The notes under the pieces: model-generated | The model's database searches: none | What the model saw: only the letters and a program-made list of their open reading frames with translations | What the model was told of the DNA's origin: nothing | NCBI GenBank assembly: GCA_033283175.1 | Contig: JAWMQM010000001.1 | Span: forward strand, 806,001 to 870,000 | Length of the DNA: 64,000 nt | Reading direction: 5' to 3' | Source: Pseudomaricurvus sp033283175 | GTDB taxonomy: Bacteria; Pseudomonadota; Gammaproteobacteria; Pseudomonadales; Cellvibrionaceae | In this document: piece after piece, positions 53,323-62,249 of the stretch | Layout: each line of letters starts with the position of its first letter | Numbering within the stretch: the stretch's first letter is position 1 | Position numbers and translations under genes: made by a program

Positions 53323-53342
53323 GGCCCGCGCTAAGGCGGGCC
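53323..53342. terminator. Bidirectional terminator between convergent genes
   Basis: GGCCCGC stem with a GCTAAG loop between the HxlR stop (53315) and the stop of the membrane gene (53343). Followed by TTA on the plus strand. Confidence 0.55.
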
Positions 53343-53756
53343 TTACGCTCTGTCCTGGCCGCTCTCCGTGGGTTTGCCAGCCACCACCAACAGGAAGTAA
53401 CAGACAATCACATCCGCCAGCAGGTGCGGAACGATATGGGCGTACCAGTCCGGCGTCGACAAGCGCTGCAGTACCGCGCCAAACACCTCTCCCGAGATAC
53501 CAGCCGGTAAGGGATAATCGTCAGCTCTCATCGCCGTAACCACTTCAAATAGCGCCGAGCTGGTTTTGTAGAGGCCCGAGAGATTAAACACATTGAATAT
53601 CAACACTCCGATGCCAACAGCCTGACGTTTTTGCCAGCTCCAGGCCGAATCGCGGGAGAGCACCCAACCCACAATACCGGTCACCCAGGCGGCGTAGAAC
53701 TGCCAGAAGGTCAGGATCTGGTCGTTCAATTTAAAGGCGACTTCAAGGTCAGTCAT
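53343..53756 (-). CDS. Small membrane protein of a two-gene unknown cassette
   Basis: 137 residues with about three membrane helices: ILTFWQFYAAWVTGIVGWVL, AVGIGVLIFNVFNLSGLY and HIVPHLLADVIVCYFLLVVAG. No family recognised. Its ATG overlaps the stop of the upstream 307-residue gene as ATGA, so the two are translationally coupled and likely act together. Confidence 0.72.
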   Translation of the reverse strand: MTDLEVAFKLNDQILTFWQFYAAWVTGIVGWVLSRDSAWSWQKRQAVGIGVLIFNVFNLSGLYKTSSALFEVVTAMRADDYPLPAGISGEVFGAVLQRLSTPDWYAHIVPHLLADVIVCYFLLVVAGKPTESGQDRA

Positions 53757-54676
53757 GGGGAGGACGACATGGGCTCAAACGAACCGCTCACTTTCCAGGA
53801 TGTGCGCTCATGCTGCTGGTAGTCTCCTCCCAACCTGATGCCACACTGCTGCAAGCCGGCGGCCACCTCGCCGCTGATACCAAAATCCGTGTTGCTGTTG
53901 ATCTCCAGATCGAAAGAGGTCATCCCTGCTGACAAACGTGCTTCAGCAATCTTTTTCCAGGTACCTTCCTCCTCATACCACACGAGCCCTTCAGGGATAT
54001 GCGGCGCCCCTGCAGGTTTGAAAGAGGCCTCCAACGTCGCCTCCGAGTGAGCCGAATTCCTGTGCTTCACGGACAGATCCAGATCCGGCAGACCTGCTGC
54101 TGGCAACTTCAATCCGGCGCTGCCTTCGAAACTGTCTTTGTAACCACGCAGGTACTGAATCGCCAAGCGGTGCGCCCCCAGACTCCACAGCAAGGTCAGC
54201 AACTCAAGGAGCTTGTCTTCAAACAGCTCGTGGTGAAAGCTCGCGACAGGAATATACACGTCGCGCCTGAACGGATGCGCCGCATAGGCCATGTCATACA
54301 GCGGATGAGGCGGTTTGAAGGAGATCAACTCCTCTGCCAGATCAATAGGAATACGACGCAGGTATTTCACCTGTCGCTGTGCAGGCGGTAGCGTGTCGCG
54401 CGATCCATTGCCAGGCGAGGCTTTGTTGCCCCGGGCCTTGTCAAATAGATAACCGTAGACGCCCCATGACTTGCTGTTCTTCCAGTAATCCAGCGTCAAC
54501 AAGTCGCCGAGGTTCCGGAACCCCGGGTTGGCCTCGGCACCCAGGTAGTCAACCAACCGGACCTCCACAGTCTCCAGCGACTGACTGGTATTATCGACCA
54601 CCGTGATCAGCTGACGATCCCGGTAGGACAGGGCCAGAAACTCTTCCCGGGTGATGTCCTGCCCCACTCCCTTCAT
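53753..54676 (-). CDS. Unrecognised soluble protein, first gene of the cassette
   Basis: 307 residues, no signal peptide or membrane segment. The N-terminal part (about 1-140) begins with TREEFLALSYRDRQLITVVDNTSQSLETVEVRLVD; the C-terminal 110 residues alternate strands and carry WYEEEGTWKKIAEARLSAG, FDLEINSNTDFGISGE and GGDYQQHERTSWKVSGSF. I do not recognise a family. GGGAGCGCAGCT precedes the ATG. It overlaps the membrane protein gene by 4 bp. Confidence 0.75.
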   Translation of the reverse strand: MKGVGQDITREEFLALSYRDRQLITVVDNTSQSLETVEVRLVDYLGAEANPGFRNLGDLLTLDYWKNSKSWGVYGYLFDKARGNKASPGNGSRDTLPPAQRQVKYLRRIPIDLAEELISFKPPHPLYDMAYAAHPFRRDVYIPVASFHHELFEDKLLELLTLLWSLGAHRLAIQYLRGYKDSFEGSAGLKLPAAGLPDLDLSVKHRNSAHSEATLEASFKPAGAPHIPEGLVWYEEEGTWKKIAEARLSAGMTSFDLEINSNTDFGISGEVAAGLQQCGIRLGGDYQQHERTSWKVSGSFEPMSSSP

Positions 54677-54805
54677 AGCTGCGCTCCCTGATAGCCGGTT
54701 GATCTGTCTACCAGGAGGCCGGCAGACAGTTTAAGTGTAGACCAGGAGGGAAATGACTTGCGGCAGGGGAAACAAGGCGACAATACCGGGACTATGACCG
54801 CGGCG

Positions 54806-56152
54806 TCACAACCACATCGCCGCCAGCCAACCGAAAATAATCAACGGAATGTTGTAGTGAATAAACGTGGGCACTACCGAATCCCAGATATGGTCGTGCT
54901 GCCCATCGGCGTTAAGTCCCATGGTGGGCCCGAGGGTGGAATCGGAGGCCGGCGAACCCGCATCCCCCAGCGCGCCTGCGGTTCCCACCAAAGCAATGAT
55001 CGCCAGCGGGCTGAAGCCCAGCTGCAACGCCAGCGGCACATAGACCGCCGCAATAATCGGCACTGTCGAAAATGAAGAGCCGATACCCATGGTAATCAGC
55101 AGGCCGATACCGAGCATGGCAAAGGCCGCCAGAGCCTGGTTGTTGCCAATCCACCCGGACGACGTTTCCACCAGCGTACCTATGTCGCCGGTAGCCTTGA
55201 TCACCTCGGAAAAACCCGATGCTGCGATCATCACAAAACCGATCTGCGCCATCAGCTTCATGCCGTTGATCACGACATCGTTGGACTCTTTCAGATTGAA
55301 CACACCACCCACCAGGAACACCAGGTAACCTACCAGCGCACCGGCAACAATGGATTCCGTAGTGAGCTGCACTGCAAAGGCGAGCACAATGGCCAGCAGT
55401 GGCATCCAGCTTTTACCGGAGGCAGGCGCTGCCCCGGTAACCACGCTTTCCGGCAGCGGGTGGCCGGGATCGTCCAGCGCTTCCAGTGTGTAGTCGCGGG
55501 GCTTGCGGTAGCTGTAAAAAACCGCAATTAACAGCCCCACCACCATGCCGGCAACCGGGATAGCCATGGCCGCCGGAATCATACCGCTGTCGATCCCGGT
55601 CAACCCGTTGGCCTGCAACTGCTTGAGCAGGATTTCGTTCATGAAGATGCCGCCAAAACCGATGGGCAGGATCATATAGGGCATGGTCAGACCAAACGTC
55701 AGGATGCAGGCGATCAGGCGCCGGTCCAGTCGCAACTCGTGCAGCAGGTGCAACAGTGGCGGAATCAGCATGGGGATAAAGGCGATATGCACCGGCACCA
55801 GGTTCTGGGAGCAAACAGAGATCAGCAGGATCAGTGACAGCAGCAGGTACTTGATACGCACCACCTCCTTGTCGCTGGACTGCCGTCCCAGCAGTGCATG
55901 CACCTTCGCCGCCAGCAAGTCCGGCAGGCCGGACTTTTCGATAGCGACCGCGAAGGCTCCCAACAGGGCGTAACTCAGGGCAACCGTAGCGCCGCCGCCC
56001 AAACCACCATTGAAGGCTTCAATACTGGCGGTGAGCGACAGGCCCCCCACTACCCCGCCAACAATCCCCCCCAGCACCAGTGACAACACCACGTTAATCC
56101 GCATCAGGCTCAGGCCCAACATAATCGCTACAGCAATAACGACGGCATTCAT
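54806..56152 (-). CDS. NhaC/YuiF-type Na+/H+ antiporter family protein
   Basis: 448 residues, about eleven membrane helices. MNAVVIAVAIMLGLSLMRINVVLSLVLGGIVGGVVGGLS and the paired motifs AFNGGLGGGATVALSYALLGAFAVAI and ...GIGSSFSTVPIIAAVYVPLA are typical of the Na+/H+ antiporter family close to NhaC. It exchanges cations at the inner membrane, possibly also amino acids. ATG 56152 follows GGGGAAGCGG; a frame back to 56344 runs through a palindrome and is not coding. Confidence 0.88.
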   Translation of the reverse strand: MNAVVIAVAIMLGLSLMRINVVLSLVLGGIVGGVVGGLSLTASIEAFNGGLGGGATVALSYALLGAFAVAIEKSGLPDLLAAKVHALLGRQSSDKEVVRIKYLLLSLILLISVCSQNLVPVHIAFIPMLIPPLLHLLHELRLDRRLIACILTFGLTMPYMILPIGFGGIFMNEILLKQLQANGLTGIDSGMIPAAMAIPVAGMVVGLLIAVFYSYRKPRDYTLEALDDPGHPLPESVVTGAAPASGKSWMPLLAIVLAFAVQLTTESIVAGALVGYLVFLVGGVFNLKESNDVVINGMKLMAQIGFVMIAASGFSEVIKATGDIGTLVETSSGWIGNNQALAAFAMLGIGLLITMGIGSSFSTVPIIAAVYVPLALQLGFSPLAIIALVGTAGALGDAGSPASDSTLGPTMGLNADGQHDHIWDSVVPTFIHYNIPLIIFGWLAAMWL

Positions 56153-56310
56153 CCGCTTCCCCAATTTCCAGACAGTCGAGAGCACCCCGGACGACCGACG
56201 CCCTGGCCGCATGGCTCTGGCTGGACAGACAGGCTGGCGCCCGGTCGCGCGGGCCGGGAGTCTACCACATACAGGAGTGTTGAACGGGCTGCGTGGGCGA
56301 GTCCCTGAGC

Positions 56311-56347
56311 TGTGTGGGCGACGTCCTCTCAGGACGTCGCCCACACA
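56311..56347. repeat. Perfect palindrome with 17-bp arms
   Basis: TGTGTGGGCGACGTCCT and its exact complement around a 3-base CTC centre. It lies in the gap between the outer-membrane gene and the antiporter, both on the minus strand, with no T-run, so it is more a repeat or mRNA 3'-end structure than a classic terminator. A partial copy (TGTGGGCGAC) occurs near 58385. Confidence 0.8.
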
Positions 56348-56391
56348 AACGGATTAAGTGTAGACCATCAGCCCGATCACCTCCGGGCCAA

Positions 56392-57111
56392 TCAAAACCG
56401 GTAGCGGATACCGGCGGTGGCAGTGGTATAGACGAGATCCTCGAACTGGTACTTGCCTATCGGGTTACGATCGACATCACTTAACCAGCGACTGCTGCCA
56501 GATTCAGCATCACCGGTGTTCAGCGCGGATAGTTCCAGATTCAGCTGCAATGCCTCCGTCAACGGCACGATTGTGCCAATGACCAACCTCCAGGCAAAGT
56601 TGGTGTTTTCCCCGCTTACCACGTCTGCACCCTGGCCAAGGTCGTCCCAGGTCTCCCTGATATCGTCAAGCCTGTTGCGTGCCACACCCACTCCCACGCC
56701 GGCATAAGGTCTGAACAAACCCTGCTGCAGAAACGTGTAGTACGCGCTGAGCAACAGCACCCTGGATTCAACTTCACTGGTGAAACCGGAAGTACAACAA
56801 CCGGGATAGTCTGTAATCCACTCCAGATCGGAGGTCAACTCCTCGTAGCTGAGATCAAACCGCCACGCCGGTGACAACGCCCAGCCCAGGCGTGCGCCAT
56901 ACAGGTCACCGTCATCCAGTTCGATAGCACGGGAACTGCCATTGTAAATACCGCCGGCGCTGTCGGTGCCGTTATCCGGAGCACTGCTTCCCTCCCAGGA
57001 TTTACCGGCAAAGAGTTCGGCGTAAAAATCGCCACTCTCTGCCACCGCGAACACCGGAGCCAGTAGCGTCGCTATCGCTGCCGGCAAAAGTACATGAGCT
57101 TGCCTGCCCAT
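56392..57111 (-). CDS. Outer-membrane beta-barrel protein (OmpW/porin-like)
   Basis: 239 residues. Signal peptide (HVLLPAAIATLLAPVFAVA), then about eight amphipathic strands: FYAELFAGKSW, DLYGARLGWALSPAWRFDLSYEELT, VLLLSAYYTFL, FRPYAGVGVGVARN, and the terminal TTATAGIRYRF with the C-terminal Phe of barrel assembly signals. ATG 57111 follows GAGGA; a TTG 15 bases upstream is less likely. Function unknown. It may share the TetR-controlled region upstream. Confidence 0.8.
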   Translation of the reverse strand: MGRQAHVLLPAAIATLLAPVFAVAESGDFYAELFAGKSWEGSSAPDNGTDSAGGIYNGSSRAIELDDGDLYGARLGWALSPAWRFDLSYEELTSDLEWITDYPGCCTSGFTSEVESRVLLLSAYYTFLQQGLFRPYAGVGVGVARNRLDDIRETWDDLGQGADVVSGENTNFAWRLVIGTIVPLTEALQLNLELSALNTGDAESGSSRWLSDVDRNPIGKYQFEDLVYTTATAGIRYRF

Positions 57112-57254
57112 ACCTATTTTCCTCAAAAACGTTATACATATTGATTACTGGGTCGCTGCCAAAGCAGCGGACTGAGTTATGCATAGTGTGTTTTGACCAT
57201 AGGCTTACCTCCTGTAATTTTTCGACTCCTGTTTTTACCTGCCCATACCTGGAT

Positions 57255-57866
57255 CTACTGTTTTTTGCGTGCCCCTTGCACCAGCATCGCCAGAATCCAC
57301 TGCTTCAACGCTTCCGCCTGATCGTGGTCCAGCTCCAGAACGTCGCGACACACAATCATGGATTCAATGCCAAACAACAGAGCTGAAGCCTGGCTCAACA
57401 GATCAAAATTCTTTTTGCTGAACTCATCTCTGGCGGGCAGTAATGCCTGTTCAATCAATTTGGAACGACGATTAAGCCTCACGGGCAGCTTGTCCGGGTC
57501 CGTCGCGAGAGGCCCCCGCATCAACGTCTGTGCCAGCATCATGCGAAACTGGGGCTCGTTACGTACCACCATGTCATGCGTTACAGCTTCGGCCCGGCGC
57601 AAACGCTCAAGCGGATCACTACTCCCGAGCTCGTCACCAGCAAACACCTGATCAAGCTCGTTCGCCGCGAGGTGCAAGGTTGCCTCAAGCAACAGCTCGT
57701 CCACATTGGGGTAGTAGCGATAGGCAGTTGCCCTCGACACCATCGCCGCTTCAGCCACTTCTTCCAGGGTTGGCTTGTCACCGGAGGCGAGGCATTTCAC
57801 CGCCGCCTCCAGCAGATTCTGCCGGGTGCGTAATTTCTGGTTTTCACGGCCGGATGCCTTGTTCAT
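57255..57866 (-). CDS. TetR-family regulator
   Basis: 203 residues. LRTRQNLLEAAVKCLASGDKPTLEEVAEAAMVSRATAYRYYPNVDELLLEAT is the helix-turn-helix with the family's YRYYPN ending. The C-terminal helices are unremarkable. It lies 19 bp downstream of the NTF2-like gene and is probably cotranscribed with it. Possible targets are that gene itself and the outer-membrane gene downstream. Confidence 0.9.
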   Translation of the reverse strand: MNKASGRENQKLRTRQNLLEAAVKCLASGDKPTLEEVAEAAMVSRATAYRYYPNVDELLLEATLHLAANELDQVFAGDELGSSDPLERLRRAEAVTHDMVVRNEPQFRMMLAQTLMRGPLATDPDKLPVRLNRRSKLIEQALLPARDEFSKKNFDLLSQASALLFGIESMIVCRDVLELDHDQAEALKQWILAMLVQGARKKQ

Positions 57867-57885
57867 CGCCCATATACCCCCATGG

Positions 57886-58305
57886 TTAATGACTCAACTG
57901 TGCCTGGATTGCTGCCAGGTCCAGCCAGACGTTTTCACGTGTTATCTCGCCATTGTCAGCAAGCTCAAAGATATGCAGGATGCGGAACGACAGTGGCCGT
58001 CCCCTGCCCTGCAGGCCAAAGGGGTTGCCGCTGGCCACTCCGCTCCAGATCGATTCATCCACCACAAAGCCCTCGCCGTAGTAGCGCCGCTGCGAAGCAA
58101 ACTCACCGTCTGACAAGTCCGCAAACAACCGGTGGTAGAAGCCCTCGGCCGCCTCCCGGCCGGTTACCGGCCCAGCGGGATTACCCACCACATCGTGCTC
58201 CACCCGCTCAGAGAGCGTTCCCAGCACGCCCGCCACATCATCCCGGGCCTCAAACCCGAAATGAGCATCAATAATCCGGTCCATCTGTTCCCTTGTAACG
58301 GTCAT
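57886..58305 (-). CDS. NTF2/SnoaL-like protein
   Basis: 139 residues. The cone-shaped NTF2 fold pattern is visible: REQMDRIIDAHFGFEARDDVAGVLGTL, GREAAEGFYHRLF, VDESIWSG, and RILHIFELADNGEITRENVWLDLAAI. Members are isomerases, cyclases or binding proteins; here substrate is unknown. GGAGGG precedes the ATG at 58305. It forms an operon with the TetR gene. Confidence 0.83.
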   Translation of the reverse strand: MTVTREQMDRIIDAHFGFEARDDVAGVLGTLSERVEHDVVGNPAGPVTGREAAEGFYHRLFADLSDGEFASQRRYYGEGFVVDESIWSGVASGNPFGLQGRGRPLSFRILHIFELADNGEITRENVWLDLAAIQAQLSH

Positions 58306-58499
58306 TTGTCTACCCTCCACTGTGAGACCAAAATCTCATAAGAATATTTATATATCACAAAGTCCAAACCTGTCGAGCACTTTTTGTGGGCGACACGATC
58401 ACGGCTTGATCACCAGTCAAGACCGCCGCACCCGAGCCAGAGCCTGTGTTAAGCTCAAGCTACCTGACTAACGCAGCCCCCAATTCGGACACCGCACCC

Positions 58500-59060
58500 A
58501 TGGCCGCCGCCCGCACCAGTGAGACACACCCCCTGCAGATCGCCGAAGTTCGCGCCAGTCCGTCCCACGGCCGCATAGGTATCACCTTCTGCCCCGGCAA
58601 GCACGACCGGCTGGCCGCTACCGGCGCCTGGGCGCGGGACCTGGAAACGGATCTGGACGCCATCGCCAGCTGGGGGGCCAGGCTGATTCTGACGCTGGTG
58701 GAACCCGCAGAATTAAACGCCCTGAAGGTGCCCCACCTTGGCGAAGAGGTTGAACGACGAGGCATGCTCTGGCGCCACCTGCCCATCCCCGACTACTCCA
58801 TTCCCGGAGACACCTTCGAACAGGAGTGGGCCCGCGCAGGCCGGGAAATCCGCACCCTGCTGCGCCATGGCGACGACATCGTGGTGCATTGCAAAGGCGG
58901 TATGGGACGGGCCGGCATGATCGCCGCGCGACTGCTGGTGGAGTTGGGAATGGATGCGGATGATGCGGTGCGCTACGTTCGCAGCGTACGCAAGGGTGCT
59001 ATTGAGACCCCGGCGCAGAAGGCGCTGGTGCATCGCACCACGGCCATGGACGACGAGTAA
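58500..59060 (+). CDS. CDKN3-like dual-specificity/tyrosine phosphatase
   Basis: 186 residues from ATG 58500. VVHCKGGMGRAG (C131, R137) is the Cys-based phosphatase P-loop, and IPDYSIPG (Asp about 98) the general-acid loop, as in the CDKN3 group. No metal motif. It should remove phosphate from Tyr, Ser/Thr or a small molecule. Start is uncertain: a GTG at 58446 opens the frame earlier, and neither has a clear ribosome binding site. Two bases separate its stop from the GTG of the kinase-like gene. Confidence 0.85.
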   Translation: MAAARTSETHPLQIAEVRASPSHGRIGITFCPGKHDRLAATGAWARDLETDLDAIASWGARLILTLVEPAELNALKVPHLGEEVERRGMLWRHLPIPDYSIPGDTFEQEWARAGREIRTLLRHGDDIVVHCKGGMGRAGMIAARLLVELGMDADDAVRYVRSVRKGAIETPAQKALVHRTTAMDDE

Positions 59061-59062
59061 AC

Positions 59063-59761
59063 GTGACCAGCCAGCCCTCACCTCTCGATACTGCCCGGCT
59101 GCGCAAGGTAGGCAACCAGCAAGGCAGCAATCCCGCCGGCATCTATGAAGACGAGAGCGGTCAGCGCTACTACATCAAAACCCTGGAATCCGTCGCCCAC
59201 GCCCGCAATGAATACATCGCCGCCATGCTCTACCGCCTGGCCGGAGCCCCCACCTTCACCTACCGGCCCACCGTGGCGCCGGACCAGATCGCCACCGAGT
59301 GGGTGCCGCTGGAGAAGAAGTACACCGCGCACCTCAGCCAAGACGAACGCCATCAGGCGCAGCAGTGGCTGGGCGTACACGCCTGGACAGCCAACTGGGA
59401 TGCCGCAGGTTTCGGTGGCGATAATCAAGGCACACTGGACGGCAAGGTGCTGACGCTTGATGTGGGCGGAGCCCTGCAATTCCGCGCCCAGGGAGATCCC
59501 AAGGGCAGCGCGTTTGGCACCCGGGTGGAGGAGCTTGAGACACTGCGCAGCGACACCCACAACCCCCACGCTGTGGCGCTGTTTGGGGATATGTCGCCAG
59601 AGGCCATTGCAGACGCTATCCGGAGGGTGGTGTCTATTCCCGATGAACTGGTTCGGAAAACGGTGCTGGAGAACGGTGGCAGCGCCAGTCTGGCAGACAA
59701 ACTGATCGCCAGAAAAGCGGATATGGCGGAAAGGCTTGGCAGCTACCGGGCGCCCCGGTAG
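59063..59761 (+). CDS. Compact kinase-like protein
   Basis: 232 residues, no signal peptide. The order of motifs follows a protein-kinase/HipA-like fold: glycine-rich GNQQGSNPAG (17-26), K39 in YYIKT, E50 in ARNEY, hinge TEW (78-80), catalytic NWDAAGFGGDN (D113, N121) and metal-binding LDVGGA (D133), then FRAQGDPKGSAFG. It is far smaller than eukaryotic kinases. It starts at GTG 59063, two bases after the phosphatase stop, so the two are coupled and may form an antagonistic pair on one substrate. Kinase activity is inferred from motif order alone. Confidence 0.7.
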   Translation: MTSQPSPLDTARLRKVGNQQGSNPAGIYEDESGQRYYIKTLESVAHARNEYIAAMLYRLAGAPTFTYRPTVAPDQIATEWVPLEKKYTAHLSQDERHQAQQWLGVHAWTANWDAAGFGGDNQGTLDGKVLTLDVGGALQFRAQGDPKGSAFGTRVEELETLRSDTHNPHAVALFGDMSPEAIADAIRRVVSIPDELVRKTVLENGGSASLADKLIARKADMAERLGSYRAPR

Positions 59762-59810
59762 CTGACTTACAGAGACTTCAGACTGACCTGTGCTTCAGCG
59801 CAAAGCCAGG

Positions 59811-60074
59811 TCACTGCTGGCACTTGGGCGCCGCTACACTCTTCACGTACTCAGACACCTTACCGGTATCCTCCAGCTGAGCCGGCGAGAACTTCTTCAC
59901 CAGGTCATCCAGCACACAACTGCACGTCGCCTTGGGCGAGGACTCGACACAGGACTGCATGAAAGACGAACTGAAAGACTTGATAAAATCCTTATCGGCG
60001 GCGCTGTCGCCTGCATAGGCGAAGTGAAAACCGGATAAAGCCAGAACGGAGATGACTACTGCTGATTTTTTCAT
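59811..60074 (-). CDS. Small exported protein with three cysteines
   Basis: 87 residues. Signal peptide to about FAYA (residue 20). The mature part has Cys residues in SFMQSCVESSPKATCSCVLDD and a further one near the C-terminus. GGGGAAGCATTT precedes the ATG. Function unknown; the CxC might bind metal or form disulfides. Confidence 0.75.
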   Translation of the reverse strand: MKKSAVVISVLALSGFHFAYAGDSAADKDFIKSFSSSFMQSCVESSPKATCSCVLDDLVKKFSPAQLEDTGKVSEYVKSVAAPKCQQ

Positions 60075-60239
60075 AAATGCTTCCCCTGCCTTGTTTGTTG
60101 ACCAAACTCCTGATCAGCCGCGACCTGCCTGTCGCCAGCGGCGCGTACCATCGGCCACGGTCTTGTGAAAATCCACCCCCCTACAATAGGCCAACAGCCC
60201 ATAAAATCAAATATGTGCCGGCTCGCCCGCCGCTAACAC

Positions 60240-60719
60240 TCAGGCATCAGCCCCCTGGGCAATCGGGGCAAAGGTCCCGCTCACCAGCTTTCTGAGGTCC
60301 TCCGCCGCCAGCTCTATCTCCAGCCCCCGGCGACCGGCGCTGACGTAGATCGAGTCAAAGCCCCGAGCCGAAGCGTCGATCACCGTTTTCAGCCGCTTCT
60401 TTTGCCCCAACGGACTGACTCCACCCAGCACATAGCCGGTGGAACGCTCCACATCCGCCTGATTGGCCATGGCCGCCTTCTTCGCACCCAGCGCCTTGGC
60501 GATCAACTTCATACTCAACATGGATGAGACCGGCACCACACCCACTGCCAGCTCCTTGCCATCAAGGCTGACCACCAGGGTTTTAAACACCTGTGCAGCA
60601 GCCACACCCAGCTTTTCCGCTGCTTCGGTGCCGTAGGATTCATGGCCGGGGTCGTGATTGTACTCGTGGACTTTGTGAGTGATTTTCTGCTTTTTGGCGA
60701 GATTGATGGCGGGAGTCAT
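60240..60719 (-). CDS. ybaK: YbaK-type Cys-tRNA(Pro)/aminoacyl-tRNA deacylase
   Basis: 159 residues. KVHEYNHDPGHESYGTEAAEKLGV, VFKTLVVSLDGKELAVGVVPV, AAMANQADVERSTGYVLGGVSPLGQKK and DASARGFDSIYVSAGRRGLEIELA are diagnostic of YbaK. It clears mischarged Cys-tRNA(Pro). ATG 60719 matches the family N-terminus (TPAINLAKK); the longer frame to 60755 is not needed. Confidence 0.93.
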   Translation of the reverse strand: MTPAINLAKKQKITHKVHEYNHDPGHESYGTEAAEKLGVAAAQVFKTLVVSLDGKELAVGVVPVSSMLSMKLIAKALGAKKAAMANQADVERSTGYVLGGVSPLGQKKRLKTVIDASARGFDSIYVSAGRRGLEIELAAEDLRKLVSGTFAPIAQGADA

Positions 60720-60878
60720 AATCGGAAATTGTGTGGTTGAACAGCGCGCAGGCAAAGCCGTTTGCGGATACAGATCGGAGCTCTATGGTAGCGGCTTTTG
60801 CTGAAGATCTGTATGCCCGAATGCGGGGATTAGCGAACCGGCCAGAACCACCCTCTACGGCCACATGCCGCCGGATAT

Positions 60879-62249
60879 TCAGTGGTTCGGCACCGTATCC
60901 AGGGCTTGCGGCAGCGCGCCAGCCTGATAGCGATCCCACATCTGCCGATAGAGGTGCTCAAGGTGGCATGAGTAACGCTTGATATCAAACAGCGGCGTGG
61001 TCAGCCGATTCGCGGCCAGGCGCGCCACCAGATCCTGATAACGCGGGGCGTCCTGCGACAACGCCAGTGCCAGCTCAAAATAGTCCTCCAGATTATCAGT
61101 AATCAGTTCCGGCAAACCCACCGCGTGCAACAGGCTGCCGGCAACCCGGGACGCAAAGGTCTCGCCGCTGCAGGTCACCAGCGGCACTCCCACCCAGAGG
61201 GCGTCACTGGCCGTGGTGTGGGCGTTGTAGGGCAGTGTATCCAGCAGCAGATCAGCCAACTGCAGACGCGCAAGATGGCGGTCCTGCGGCAGTGTCTCGG
61301 CGAAGATCAGACGACCGGGCAATACCCCATGCTGCATGGCGAGGTTTCTCAGGTTGCCCGCCGCCATGGGATCATCCAGCAACCAGAGAACGCTGTCGGG
61401 GTTGTGGGAGAGCAGCCTGCACCAGACCTCGAAGATCTCTGGTGTGATCTTGCGGCTCTGGTTAAAACAGCAGAATACAAACGCTGACTCCGGCAACCCC
61501 ACCGACGCGCGTGACGGTGCCGCCTCTACCGCCACATGATGACCATGGGGCTGGTAGCTGGCCGGCATATACGCGAAGGCCTCACTGTAATGGGGAGCGG
61601 CCTCCCGGGGGGTGAGAAACGGATCGGTAATGATGTAGTCGCACAGATCCGCCCCGAGTGTGCCTGGATAGCCCAGGTAATTCACCTGTATGGGTGCCGG
61701 ACGATGGGCCAGCACTTCCGTGCGTGTACTCTGGGTGTAGCCCTTCAGGTCAACAAGAATATCAATGCCGTCAGCGTTGATGGCCTCGGCCGTCTCACTG
61801 ATGGTCAGCGCCTGTACATCAACAAAGTGCTCAAAGCTCGACTCCAGCCGTGGCCGCATCTCCTTGCCATCATCCTCGCCGTAGGAGTAGGCAAACACTT
61901 CAAACAGCTCGCGATCGTGATTCTCAAACAACTCTATCATCAGGAACGCTGTGGCGTGGTTGTGGAAATCGTTGGAGAGATAACCAAGGCGAATCCGTTG
62001 CGAGGGTGCAGAGCTATCACGAAACCTGCGCGTCGCCCGGATTTCACTGGCAGCGGCAACTTTTGCACCCATCCAGCGCTCGGCACTGGTGCGCTGCTCT
62101 TCGGCGCCGATTCCAGGCAAGGCCAGGAGCAGAAAGGGAGAGTAGAGCTCGCCCTGATGGTCGCTACGCAGGCTGCGCCTGAAACGTTCACGCCAATGGG
62201 GCATGTCCTCCCACTCGCACATGCGGCGGCTCAAGTTATACAACTTCAT
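60879..62249 (-). CDS. O-GlcNAc transferase-like (SPINDLY-type) glycosyltransferase, no TPRs
   Basis: 456 residues from ATG 62249. IRLGYLSNDFHNHATAFLMIELFENHD and VDLKGYTQSTRTEVLAHRPAPIQVNYLGYPGTLGADLCDYIITD are the catalytic OGT/SPINDLY signatures; FVFCCFNQSRKITPEIFEVWCRLL and LLLDTLPYNAHTTASDALWVGVPLVTCSGETFASRV complete the GT41 C-terminal region. It begins with the linker normally found after TPR repeats (NLSRRMCEWEDM), so the usual TPR array is missing. An in-frame TTG lies upstream at 62306. It transfers a sugar from a nucleotide sugar, target unknown. Confidence 0.85.
   Translation of the reverse strand: MKLYNLSRRMCEWEDMPHWRERFRRSLRSDHQGELYSPFLLLALPGIGAEEQRTSAERWMGAKVAAASEIRATRRFRDSSAPSQRIRLGYLSNDFHNHATAFLMIELFENHDRELFEVFAYSYGEDDGKEMRPRLESSFEHFVDVQALTISETAEAINADGIDILVDLKGYTQSTRTEVLAHRPAPIQVNYLGYPGTLGADLCDYIITDPFLTPREAAPHYSEAFAYMPASYQPHGHHVAVEAAPSRASVGLPESAFVFCCFNQSRKITPEIFEVWCRLLSHNPDSVLWLLDDPMAAGNLRNLAMQHGVLPGRLIFAETLPQDRHLARLQLADLLLDTLPYNAHTTASDALWVGVPLVTCSGETFASRVAGSLLHAVGLPELITDNLEDYFELALALSQDAPRYQDLVARLAANRLTTPLFDIKRYSCHLEHLYRQMWDRYQAGALPQALDTVPNH

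Noticed and set aside
56153..56344. N-terminal extension of the antiporter
   Set aside because: The extra 64 residues are Arg/Pro-rich, run into the 17-bp palindrome, and the family N-terminus starts at 56152 with its own ribosome binding site.
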